Shown here piece after piece: positions 1-12,000 of a stretch of DNA of 28,419 nucleotides (its first letter is position 1; every line of letters begins with the position of its first letter). The notes beneath the pieces were generated by a model. It had not been told where the DNA came from. It searched no databases and saw only the letters and a list, made by a program, of their open reading frames with translations. This DNA is from Plakobranchus ocellatus (lineage: Eukaryota > Mollusca > Gastropoda > Plakobranchidae), in the NCBI GenBank assembly GCA_019648995.1, contig BLXT01000722.1, positions 782,028-810,446 of the forward strand, written 5' to 3'. A program made the position numbers and the translations under genes.

Positions 1-37
<37 letters not shown>
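1..37. repeat. AG microsatellite
   Basis: An uninterrupted AG run at the window edge; its full length is unknown. Confidence 0.97.
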
Positions 38-41
<4 letters not shown>

Positions 42-734
42 AGTTAAGAAACAAAGGACTTAGAAATTACTACAGATTGCTCTGTCACACTGAAGCTCAA
101 GCGTAGGCACAAACTAACACACGAACAATGACAGCACAATAATTAACTAAAAACACTGCAAGAAAATTAATGATGGCAGAATAAACAACTCAAGGGAAAA
201 AATAACACAATGAACAATGCAAGAAGAACGATGGCCAAAAGTTTGAATATTTATTCACACATCAATCAGGCTTACATTTGACATTGAAAGTTTGTTGAAA
301 GTTCTGGCGTCTATGAATCAAACCATTAGTTGAAAAAGAAATAAAAAAAATACAGATATTTCTTTTTTAAATGATAAAAATACAAACTTGGACGGATATT
401 GTGTCACAAAGAATTACAGGAGTTAAGAAAAAAAAAATAAATAAATAAAGAAACCAAGCAACAGCTGAATGTACAAAAAGAGATGCCTGCACAACTGAAC
501 CCGTCCCACATTTCCAAGAAATCTGAATGAAGCAAGAGAGAGGAGTAATAAGTTTGCACAATGAAAAGAGGACACCCTGTGTTCAGTAAGCGCTACGTTT
601 AGTATTTGCATTTTAAAGGACAGAAAACTGACTATGTTTCCTATATTTGGTCACTTTTTCACAACTAGGCGCATTTGGCGTTTGAAATATTAACTTCATT
701 TTTTTTTAATAATTAAGAGAATAATATAATAATC

Positions 735-812
<78 letters not shown>

Positions 813-838
813 TTGATAATAATAATAAGAAGAAGAAG
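735..838. repeat. AAT microsatellite with an AAG tail
   Basis: About 90 bases of near-perfect ATA units, ending in a short AGA stretch at 828-838. Confidence 0.97.
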
Positions 839-1537
839 TATTTTTTACAAAGGCCTATATTTATTTCTTAAAACTCAGTTTCCAATAAAGGGCTCAATAA
901 AGAGTACATGTAGTCTCTGGACAACTTTCTGGAACAAATCAGGCTCGAGATCGTTAGTTATGTAATATTGAAATTATAGCAAAAAAAAGGCCAAAGATAC
1001 AAAAGCTACGAGAAGCTGAGCACAATTCTTGGCGCTTTATGTCACAACAATTAGTAAATTACATATTTAATCAAATTATGGAACTATAAAGAGCTCCACA
1101 GTGGAGTTAAAATTATGAAAAAATTACTCCTAAGAAAAAACAAACAAAAAAAAACCTCACTTAGGCCTGGATCCAAATTCTTGATCATGGACGGTATCTC
1201 TTTAGTGCTATTTTACATTCGTTTGCCTTTTCTTTTTTTTTTTCCAAAAGAGACTAGGAGACTGGGCATTGAGACATTATGCCAGGGCCAAAGAAAGCAA
1301 ATTTTAGCCTATTAGGTTTTTTTTTTTAAAAGGCCGATGCTTTGGGCCTTTTAACAGTCAAGTGGGTAAACAATCCTATAGAAATGACCATAAATGATCA
1401 ATCCTGAATAAACTTTGAAGGCTGCTGAAGCCCTGATGCCTTAGGGAGCGAGATGGTGGAATACAACTGGGGCGTAGCACATCTCGTGGAAACCCTTTGC
1501 AAAAATGTACAGCAATTATTTTTTGTTCTAAATTCCA

Positions 1538-1576
1538 ACTATGTGTGAGTGTGTGTCCACTATGTGTGAGTGTGTG
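1538..1576. repeat. 21-bp TG-rich tandem pair
   Basis: ACTATGTGTGAGTGTGTG occurs at 1538 and again at 1559. Confidence 0.9.
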
Positions 1577-3409
1577 CTATATCGGAGAATTTATAGAGGA
1601 GGCGCAGCAGAATGGGACGTTTGAACACACAAACTGGAAATAACTTTGCATCAAACACAGAAGTGACAGCTGGAAAAAATGAGTTTAAGTACTTTTGTCT
1701 TCTCAGCCTCTCTCTTTATCCTAAGGAACAATAATAAAGTGCAATACATAAATACATATCACTCCGAATAAATATATTCCTATTTTACACTGATTTAGGA
1801 CAGGACACAATTAAAAAATATATTCTAACAAATATTTGTCTGATTTGACCACAACATGTATACGACTCTTCTCATTTCAAAGCTTTTGCTACATACAGTG
1901 TTTAAAGTGCTACATCACAGAACATGCAGAGTGGTAATCTCATATACATAATGAAAATCTTAGAGTTTTAATGACTGCTAGTGCCACAATATCATGATGG
2001 TACGCCTGACGCAAAAAAAAAAAAAAAAGAATCACACACACATAAAAAAATGAAACTAATTTTTTTCTTCCCATGGTTGTATGTGGATTAAATAATATTA
2101 AAGCAAAATGATAAAACATCTGATTGTCAAATAAAGGATTAAAAAAAAAAAAAAAAACTTTTTAAAGTTAAAAAAACAAAAACTTTGTTAATAAAATCCA
2201 TTTCACACAAAATCTAAACAAAATGCTACGCTACATAATAATCCAAGTAATCCACCACAGAGCTTGAAATGTGTTGCTTCACAACACCAATATGTTTTCA
2301 ACTGCACATGTGAAGAGTCCACATTTTAGTGAATCAAAAAAAGAAAAATTGTCCAAATAAAAATAAATTAAAAAAAAAAAACCTGGCAAGTAAAACAAAC
2401 AATTTGGATGAGAAACACACTAAAACCTTAAAATTCAACTTTTTATTACCAAAACAATACAATTTTGATTTCTTAAAATTCAACAACTGTGCACATTTAT
2501 TCATGGAGACAAACAGATTTCAAAAGAAAATAAACAATTGTAAGAAATTTCGCATCATTTTTGCAAGATATAATTTTACAAGACAGGCCCATATATCAAA
2601 ATAATTACATATCCCTGTCTGTTAACTGTTGCTCAAATACTTTCATTCACGCTGGAATGTATGTTTTGTGTATATATGTATACATGTAATGTAAGTATAT
2701 GCATCGAGGTAAACAAATACTTGTTATAAAAAATAAAATCTTTAGCTATCTATAAATGTTGAAAAACCCTTTTACAATAAAAATGAATAAGTACCATAGT
2801 TAAAGCCCCTAAGTTAAAATGACTTAACTCTATAAAAAGGACGGACAACTTGCTGACTAAAACACGCACTACGCCCAACAGGAAAACACAATAGGCCTAC
2901 TGCGCATCACTCTGAGTCAATGCAAGAGGGAAAAAGGTTTGTTTTCATTTTTAAAAAAACATGCAAATAAAACGCTTTAAAATGTTTCACTTTTTTAAAA
3001 TAGTGTTTTTCAGAAACATGAATTTCAAATACTAAATTTTCTGGTGTGTTTCAGAAGTTTCCAATTCTGATACCCTACCTGTTCCTAACTGTCGCTGAGG
3101 ATATCATTGAAACAATTATAGATAGAAATGCATGCTATATTTTCAACCTGAGAAATCAAAATCTACTAAGTATAAAGCAACATACCAAATGAAATAAGAT
3201 TTAAAAATTTGTTTCAACTCCAAAATGCAAAAGTTGCTGAAAAAAAATATTTTTTCAAAAGTTTGAAAATCCAAAAGAAAAAATTTTAAAGCTTTTAATG
3301 GCAACCAAACCCTTTAATGCTTCCCAACGTCAACAAAAGAAAAAAATGCATGATGATCCAAATCCACAAACATTGAAGTATTTGGGCTTTTATTCAGTCC
3401 CCATTTTTG

Positions 3410-3511
3410 TTTCCAAAGAATTAGATATGTATGAGTATATGTAATTCTAATTGTCTCTAGTTTTCAAAGAATTAGATACATATAAGTATACATAATTCTA
3501 ATTGTCTCTCT
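3410..3511. repeat. 51-bp tandem repeat, two copies
   Basis: CAAAGAATTAGATA..ATAAGTATA-like units end in AATTCTAATTGTCTCT and repeat with a 51-base offset. Differences are mainly transitions in the middle. Confidence 0.9.
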
Positions 3512-4880
3512 CTCCATAACACAAGAGGTTTCGAGCATCAACCTCTCACTGGTTTATAACATTTGTGGCTTTTACATCCTCGTCACTGCAAACCATAGTC
3601 ACGGAAAAATAAATGTCATCCATGAGATAAAAGCAAGTACACATGGGAACAACCAGACAATAATTCTATCAAAAACTCTCTTTTAAAAAAAAACAAAAAA
3701 AAAAAAAACAAGACAACTGATACATTTGTGATTTGAAAAATAATAAACACAATAAGGAAATTTCGGTAGGGAATAAACACAAATGTTTGTCTCAGGGCTC
3801 TGGTAGATGAATCTGAAGTTGCATCTCGAAACAAACTTTGCTCAGCTTGAAAATGGATTGAATAATGATGTGCCACAACATTACAGTCACAGACAAGCAG
3901 TGAAAAAAAAAAATATTCCACCTAACACCAGTCTCAGTGCGACAGGTAAATAAGTACAAACTTCAACCTGATCACAAAAGTCCATACAGGTAAAATTTTG
4001 AGAATCACAGACACAGAATAAGAGGTCTTTTTTCTTAAAATGTTTGAAATTAATTTTACAAAATCCATAGAGTAGCAAGCACAAAAGTACTATTTTGAAA
4101 ATGGGTAAAGTTGACAGATACACAAATGTGAATTTGATCATATTATTTTATAGAATAGTCTACCAATAGGTAGATTAAATAAAAAAAAAAAAAAAATGAG
4201 CTCCTCCTCCAGAGTACAGGAATATAGATCTGAACAGGACACAATAAAATAGAAACATAAAATAAGTTGATACGTTTTCTTTCTTTCACTCGCTCAAAGG
4301 AAAATGCAAATGCAAAGCTTTTCAGGAAAATGAGATGAATCTGTTTTTTTCAGCCTCAGACTCATCAGATCATCTTTTTTTTTTCTTTTTTTGTTTTTAA
4401 ATTTCCTCACTTTAAGACAGAGATAAAGGCAAGATGTTTGAACAAAAGCTGGTTTTTCCTTTTTTTTTTTGCTTTTAACATCTAAACAACCGGCTTTGCC
4501 ACCCTAGTGTTACCCCTCCTAGACCACGCCGCCACCTACCCTGTTCAACCCCCAGGACCGGAGTCGGCGCCCCCATTTCTAGAGATCTATGCCTTTAGCA
4601 CCAATAAGGATAAGTCTATAATGGAAAGCCTTTGTTTGTAAACCCACGCCTGCAAATTGATAACGAAAGTGTTTCGTTTTGACCGGGCCAGAAAAGGTCT
4701 AGACTAGCAATATTTTGGATTGGAATAAAGTAGTGGACTACTTGTTGCGAGAATGCTCGTTACTGGTCCTTCATGGCAGGGTACTTTTTGCAAATATACT
4801 TGTTGCCAGTCTTTTATGATCGGTTTTTTTTTTTTGCCAATATTCTTGTAAATGGTCCTTTAAGTGTAAAATATACTGGT

Positions 4881-4896
4881 CTCTCTCTCTCTCTCT
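4881..4896. repeat. CT microsatellite
   Basis: Eight CT units. Confidence 0.9.
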
Positions 4897-5243
4897 GTGG
4901 CAGTACTTGATAAAAATGTGAGGTTTCCTGAATATTCTTCTCCCTCTTTGCTGTTTAAATTTAAGGAAAGACTTCCGATTACAAACTCAGAGCCAAATTT
5001 CAATTATGATGACAAAAGGAGGAAAATTTTAATCAACAGTTGACAACTTTAAAAGATGTACCCACAATTGTCAACAATTACAAATAATTTTGTCCAGAAA
5101 CAATGACATCTTTTACAATTTTTGGGAAAAAAAATCGATCACATCAGGTCACCATCTTGAATAACTGCCGCTGAGTTATTGTTGGTCAGGTTTGTCGACG
5201 CAATTAATTTAGAAATAAAATGCAAGTGATCTTTAAAAATTGT

Positions 5244-5249
5244 TTTATT
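5244..5249 (-). terminator. Candidate ARL3 polyadenylation signal AATAAA
   Basis: On the minus strand AATAAA lies about 725 bases past the ARL3 stop, the first clear one I saw. More lie further out (for example near 3388 and 2443), so the real 3' end may be later. Confidence 0.3.
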
Positions 5250-5972
5250 CTCACTTTAACAAAATAATGGTTATACTGTAATACGACAGGTTGGATAGCA
5301 GTCTAGGTTTCATAGGTTTACTTTTCTTGAGTGCTTATGCAGAAGTCTTGCCAAATTTAAATCTACAGATCATTATAATGACTAGAAACATTTATCTAAT
5401 GTTTATCCATCACAAGTGAAGAATAATTAAAAATGGGATGATGTAAAATTAACGCTTCCTACTCAAACATTTCTAAACATGTTTCAAACCATTTCATTTT
5501 GTTGTTTTTTTTTTCTGAGAAAAAGCTCCTGCCTCTGTCGGTTTGTTTTTTCCTACTATATACACCAGATTTTTCAAGCATGAATTGTTCATTACTAGCA
5601 GACAACAATAGTCATGTCTCCTAATGCCATCCACACATTCAATAATAAAAATGGACATAAACGAACAACAAAAAAACTCTCATTGTGATAATGACAAACA
5701 CGTAACTGTGGTGATGATAGAAATACACAATCTCACTTTTCTCCCGACTTGAGAGAAAGCCACAGATACTTCTATAAATACATATACATATATAATATGG
5801 ACATATATTCATATCATACTGAAAGTTGTGATGGGTCGTGGGGTTTGTGGGGCTACTTGCAACAGCGTTAGTCTATTGTAGTCAATCCCTCTCTTGATGC
5901 GTCTGTATGAGTGTAAGTATGTGAGTGCCAAGTCATGTCTGCTTTGTCGAGCTGGGAAAATTCACTGTCAAA

Positions 5973-6017
5973 TCATTTCTTTTTGTTGCAAGCTTGTGTC
6001 ATCCATTCAATGCCCTC
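5973..6017 (-). CDS. ARL3: ARL3 coding exon 6 (residues 168-181 and stop)
   Basis: After the acceptor TACGCAG this exon reads [14 protein letters not shown] and TGA. Family members have an acidic-Gly-hydrophobic-x-Trp helix and a lysine-rich end here, and its phase 0 entry fits exon 5. It lies 2.7 kb from exon 5. No competing candidate was seen. Confidence 0.86.
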   Translation of the reverse strand, partial: EGIEWMTQACNKKK

Positions 6018-9000
6018 CTGCGTAGAAGAAATCAATACAGGAAAAAGAAATATAAGAAACATAAGCAATGCCAAACTTTGATTTTTAAAAAATGATAGCA
6101 TGTTGCCCGTGCAAATACGATTTTTGTTCCTTTTTTTAAATTTCTACTTCACGTCTAAAGGACTGCATTTGTCACCTCAATTATTATAACCATAGACAAG
6201 ACTTGCCACCTGTAACCTAACCATAAAGAATGGGGCTGTCACCTTCAATTCCAAAAAAAAAAATTTTCCTGAATGTTAGAACTTACAAAAGTCAAACTTA
6301 AAATAAAAAATATCAAGTTGTATCAAGTGAATGGTGTTGTCAGATGTATATGTTGTGAGTTTCAAGCGTTTTTATTTTTAATCAGTGTTTGCTTCATTTT
6401 CATGGCATGGCCCAGGTCTAGATTGAGTTATTTGCGTGATAAAACTGATAATGTGCATCTCCAGTCCATTATGGTTGAATCGGGCTTGCGAATCTACATG
6501 ACTACAGTCCTTCAAGTTTATAATTATTTTAGCAAGGGTGTTCATCTCCTTGCATTAAGTATTAAAATATTTTTTTTTTAATATTTAATGTAACGTCTTC
6601 CTTTTTCTTCAAACAAGGCTTAAGGTTCACTCTGCAAGAGCCACACAGTAAAAATACAAAATCTTGATTTAAGCTGATTTCTGTCTTTAGGTTGCTTAAT
6701 ATAAAATCAAACATTCAAAACATCAGTATGTTAAAAAGGAATCAAGCTAACTTGTGGCAATATTAACCATTGAGAAGCTGACAACAACAACAAAACTTTT
6801 AAACTGCTGTTTTAAATAAGGAAGAATAAACAAAAGTAAATTTAAACTACAATAATTTCTGCTGCCCTATTGATTCTGGCCGGATGCAAGACAACGAATA
6901 GAGTTAGTTATCACACTAGATCTGGTATTATTTTGAAAACCAGAAAAAAAGAAATAGTATGTAAGGTTGTCTTAAAACGAGACCTTGCAGGAAAAAGCGT
7001 GCCAAGGAAAAATGGATGTTCTGCTCTCTAGGGAGCACCAACTATTGATTTCAAGTTGTGTTAAACATAGCAAGTCTCCCACCAAAGGCTATGTCAGAAT
7101 CTGGGTAGGCAGAAAATAAAGCCAACTGTATATTTATATTTATCACTCTAGTTTGCACTATAGACCATGCTCCATAACTGCACGAGTCATCAAAGCAAGG
7201 GAGAATACCAAAGAATTTGAGCAAAAGACTTGAACACTTAGAGTCTTGTTTTTTTTTTTGTCTCAAGGTCTATTTCATTGCAAAAAGTCTTTGCTGACAT
7301 TTTACTCGGTAGCGACGCAGGTAAGTTCTCATTTGTTTGCAATACCTGGATAATGTGGTTCAATACTTCCCTCACACTTAATTCATTACCTGCTTCTTCA
7401 TCCAGAATTACAAAAAAACTTTGCCCATGATCAGTGATGACAACAGAAAAAATTGTCAAAAAAGAGGAACAACATCCATCAACTCTCTCCCAACCCTATG
7501 CGACCCTATTTCATATAAAAGAAAGCCCAATTTTGATATCAAACTATTTATAACAAGGATGCAGGGTGGGAAAGCTAAAGAAAAAAAGACGATTTCTGCA
7601 AAATGGAGGAAAATTATCATCACTGCATAATATAGTACAAAAAGTGAAGACTAGCCTTGAGTACAACAAAACAGAAAAAGGAAAAAAGAAAAAAGAAAGG
7701 AAAATATAAGGAGACAGATTTAGAAATGATCGCAACCGAGGATTTGAGCAAAGCAGAAACAAAATAAAAGACAAAAACAAAAAAACAGACAAAAAGCAGA
7801 ACAAGTCTGAGAGAACCGAACATATCTAGGAGTGGCAGCAACTTTTAGCTTATAACTTATTATTCCATTCGTCTTAAGGTCATTTGTAATGAGTCAGATG
7901 ATTGTGGTTTATCAATATTTTGAGAAAAGTATATTTGAAGTTTTTGTTTTCGGTCATCTTTCACAGGATTTTTCAAAAGACACAGATATATCTCAAATTT
8001 ACTCATATGCCTTGGCATCAACATAACCCTGTGATGTTTTCATCAGAGCAAAGTTCATAAAGGGAAGTTTCGGGGCTATTTGTAGGATTGAAAATGTTTA
8101 AAACGCTACTTTCGACTCAGTCGAACTGCCATGAAACATTCTGACGTATGGTAATGAAACACATTTTGAGAGCTTAAATATGCTCATTTAAAGATGTTTA
8201 GATCAGGAGGTGAATCAAGGTGCAAAATAATATGCTCCTAACTTAACTAAACATGACAAAACTATAAAAGTCTAACACCTTCTCTTGCAAAGGGGGGAAC
8301 CACAGCCGATTTTTATATTGAATTATACTTGTATAAATAATTATAAGTTTTGGGACCCGTTCAAATGAATTGAGTGCTGGTTATCAAACTTTTGAGGCAA
8401 AAGACTTTCTCTTACTTCTATTTTTTTAGATATTATTTTAAGCTTAAAAAATCTCTCATTGATTTCAGAATCAGCTAAGCTTTATCCAATTTTCCGCAAA
8501 AGAAGTTTCAAGATCTGAAATGTTTAACATGTGACCTCTTGACCCATGTGAACTGGTCTGCAGACATTGTGTCTAGTTTAGCCATACCTTCACACCTTCC
8601 CCTGACCTCTTGACCCATGTGAACTGGTCTACAGACTTTGTGTCTAGTTTAGCCATACCTTCACACCTTCCCCTGACCTCTTGACCCATGTGAACTGGTC
8701 TACAGACATTGTGTCTAGTTTAGCCATACCTTCACACCTTCCCCTGTCATAGCTGAACAAGGTTGAATCTGCCACGCTCGGTCTCGGATAGAGTTGAGGT
8801 TCAGGCCCTCAGCAATTTCGCTTGATTTGGCTGCATTCATAAGATCTTGTTTATTGGCAAATACTAACACTGGGACACCCGCGAGCTTCTCCTCATCAAA
8901 CAATTCTGTCAGTTCCTGAGGGAAGGGATGATGAAAAAGAGGAGGGGTATGATTAAATATATTATAATTTTCAATTTTGATTTTTTTTCCCCAATACTCA

Positions 9001-12000
9001 AAAGTAAATGAAAAAAGAAAACATTGAAGAGTCAAAGATATAGGCTTAACTTCAAGTTTTCAAAAAAAAATTTAAATAATCTAACATGTCTAGAACATAT
9101 GAAGAATTAGGCAGAGCAAAACTGATATTACCATTCCAGGGAAGAAAAAAAAATTTTTGAAAAAATAATAAAATATATCTTTTTAATGTAATTACAAATG
9201 GAAAAAAACAGTTTTGGAGCATATTTAAGTCACAAAAAAAAAATTAACCTTTCAAATAACATACATCACAAAAATAAAAAAAAGCAACTGAACCTAGGCA
9301 TATTAACTAAATTTGTGTATTTCTCTATTCTTCATCATTTAATTCTAATGTTTCTGCCTCTGCGGAAACAAAATGTCTCTCAATTAAATGAAAATTTATT
9401 ATAAATGATGTAAATTAAAATCCACCTGCTGCAAAAGAATAAATGTCATGACAAAGGGTCCTATGTTTGAGCTTATTTTTTTTTACAAAAAGCTCTCCTG
9501 AATGAAGAGTGATTGTGAAAAATTAGCTTGAACTTTGTGATCAGAATCACATGGTGAAAATGAGATGGTGAAAATGAGATGAGCCTGCGTTATATTTTGT
9601 GCCACAATGCAAGACTTTACATTCTTCTTTTCATGCACTTGAAACAAGTAAGAAAAATAATAGTTTAAAAGAAATTTCTTTTTCTTTCCTTAATTGTGAT
9701 GATTTTTACATAATTACTCAGAGGGTTTAGCTTTACAACATGTAGATCTACACACATTTGAAAACATTTTTCTTTCTCAAAAATAATGAAAACAATCATT
9801 TTCTATCATTTAATAAAAAAAAATTAATTATGGGTAAGAAATGATATCATCGCTGGTTTAGTACAATGGCACAAATCATTTTGATTTTTTTTTTTTAAGA
9901 TATAGAGGATGATTGATGTATATATTTTAAGAAAATGGTTGGCACATTTCCATAACATGAACTAGTAGATTTTAAGCTCTGATATACAAAGATTCTAAAA
10001 TGCCATTATGTTAGCCTGGTGGTGATATGCAACATCTAAAATATAATAAAAGGCAATTGCAACATTTACAACAAAAATTGTTCATGTCATTTGACAAAAA
10101 ATTAATTTCCATGTTAGTGCATAAGAATAAATAATATTTTGGTTGCTGGGACCCACAGTCAGTTGACGATTCTACATATAAAAGAGCAAAAATTTTAATT
10201 TTTCACAGAGAATTTCCTAAATTTATCATTTCCCTTCCTTCACCCTCAAGACCATACAAATAAAAAATGAGAGAGATCAATTAAATGCTTTACAGGATTT
10301 TCTTACCTCTCCTGTTTCTTCAAACCGTTTTCTGTCTGCGCTGTCTATAACATAAATCTGGGTAAATAAAAAGACAAAAGAAAAAAAAAACAAACAAGTT
10401 TTACAAAATAATTTTAAGAAATTCACACTCAATGATTACATGTCTGAGCTGTTCATATGAAAAGAGGCTTTTGTTGGCAATGGCCCAACCAGAGGTACAC
10501 AGCAAAAAAAGACAAAAAAGGCTAAAAAAAATATTGATAAAAGAAATCATTTGTTTAATATTTCTAGACAGATGAACATTTTGTAAAATAAAAAATAAAT
10601 AAATAAATAAATAAACAACTTTGGTATCTTCAAATATCTTGCTATATATTTTCTGGGCAATTCTCAACAAATTTTTTCACTTCGTACAGACAGATCACAC
10701 ACAAGTATCAGTTTGTATCAAAACTTTAAACTAAATCTGAAAAATCCTCTCCCAGTGCTTACAGAGACATGAAATTAAAAATGTATGCATTTAAACAGAA
10801 TTTGAAAAAAAAAAAGAAACATCTTCTTTTATTAATTCCACATAGCATACTGTTACAGAAAAAATTTATCCTATATTGTGTCAGAATATAAAAAAAAATT
10901 ACATTTATCATAATATCAAATATTTATTTTAAAACTGTGATATGCATTTCATGACACAGGGGGAATGTACAGTTGAGGAAGGGCACGATAATCACAATCA
11001 AAAGATTTTTTTAGTAATGTGCATTTTGTCCCATCACAAAACTTTCACATCGAATTTGCACGATCATACTCACTAAAATATCTGTGTTTTCAAAGTAGTT
11101 TTTCCAGTAGGGTCGGATTCGTCGCTGACCTCCTATATCCCACACATTCAGCTTAAACCCTTTAGATTGCACAGATTTGATATTGAAACCCTAGGGAAAA
11201 ATATTGCACAGCAATATATGCATTACAAACACAGAAAAAATGACTGAGTTACTGAACTAGTATAAATAGCTGACAATATTGAAATTGATCCATTCTAGCT
11301 TACATGTCACTTGTTAGTGTCCATAAATGTTAAAATCAAACACAGTGTGTGGCTGAAAACACACACAAAAAAAAGTTGCAAAGATTTCAGAACTTATTAA
11401 AATTATAAAGAACAGCTTTTGTAGTAAAATAATAAATGTCTCTTTTTTTTGCAAACCAAAACTAACTGAGAAGAGAAATTTGAAAAATAAATAATAATAA
11501 AAATGCAGCAATGCTTTGAATATTTTCTGAGCAATCCACACTGCATTACATATTTTTTTTTAAATTTATTTTAAAATAAAAATTGAAATGATGTAACATA
11601 AGAGAAAAGTTTCAATGTCTAACAGCCTGCATTCAATTTTTTAATAGATTTCAAACAGGCTTCCTGTGCCCACCAGGTTGTAAGACTATTGATGATTCTC
11701 AAGCTTAATATTTATATGCATCTAATCTACTTTAGAAAACACTGACTCTGTTACGAGAAGGTTGCAGCCGCGTTCCGAGCTACGCCCGAGAGCTGGCGCC
11801 CGGAGGCAGTACAAGTGAAACAGCTTACCTGTGTGGGGGTTATATGAGTGATGTCTTCTGATGCCAAAACTTTGAGCAGAGTCGTCTTTCCTGCATTATC
11901 CAAACCCAATAAAAGTATCCGTAATTCAAGGTCTGGATTAGACCTTAATTTTCGTAGAAGAGATAATAAACCCTAGAAGAAAAGAGAAAGGGAAACTAAA

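Larger units (their letters stand above)
1..5972. other. 3' flank of ARL3, probably including its long 3' UTR
   Basis: No coding exon is recognisable on either strand. The stretch is A+T-rich with many poly-A runs (about 2012, 2141, 3698 and 4181), which appear as poly-U on the ARL3 transcript strand. A relatively GC-rich patch (about 64% over 4501-4580) has no recognisable identity. The ARL3 3' end is not fixed. Confidence 0.6.

Noticed and set aside
2329..2604. 91-codon lysine- and asparagine-rich plus-strand frame
   Set aside because: Low-complexity A-rich sequence without domain signals.
4501..4580. GC-rich patch (64%) that might be a tRNA, SINE head or exon
   Set aside because: No tRNA B-box, no cloverleaf and no protein similarity seen on either strand.
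8715..8729. Exon 5 frame continuing past the donor to VWLN and stop
   Set aside because: The family needs a further C-terminal helix, found at 5973-6017 in matching phase. The short form is at best an alternative isoform.
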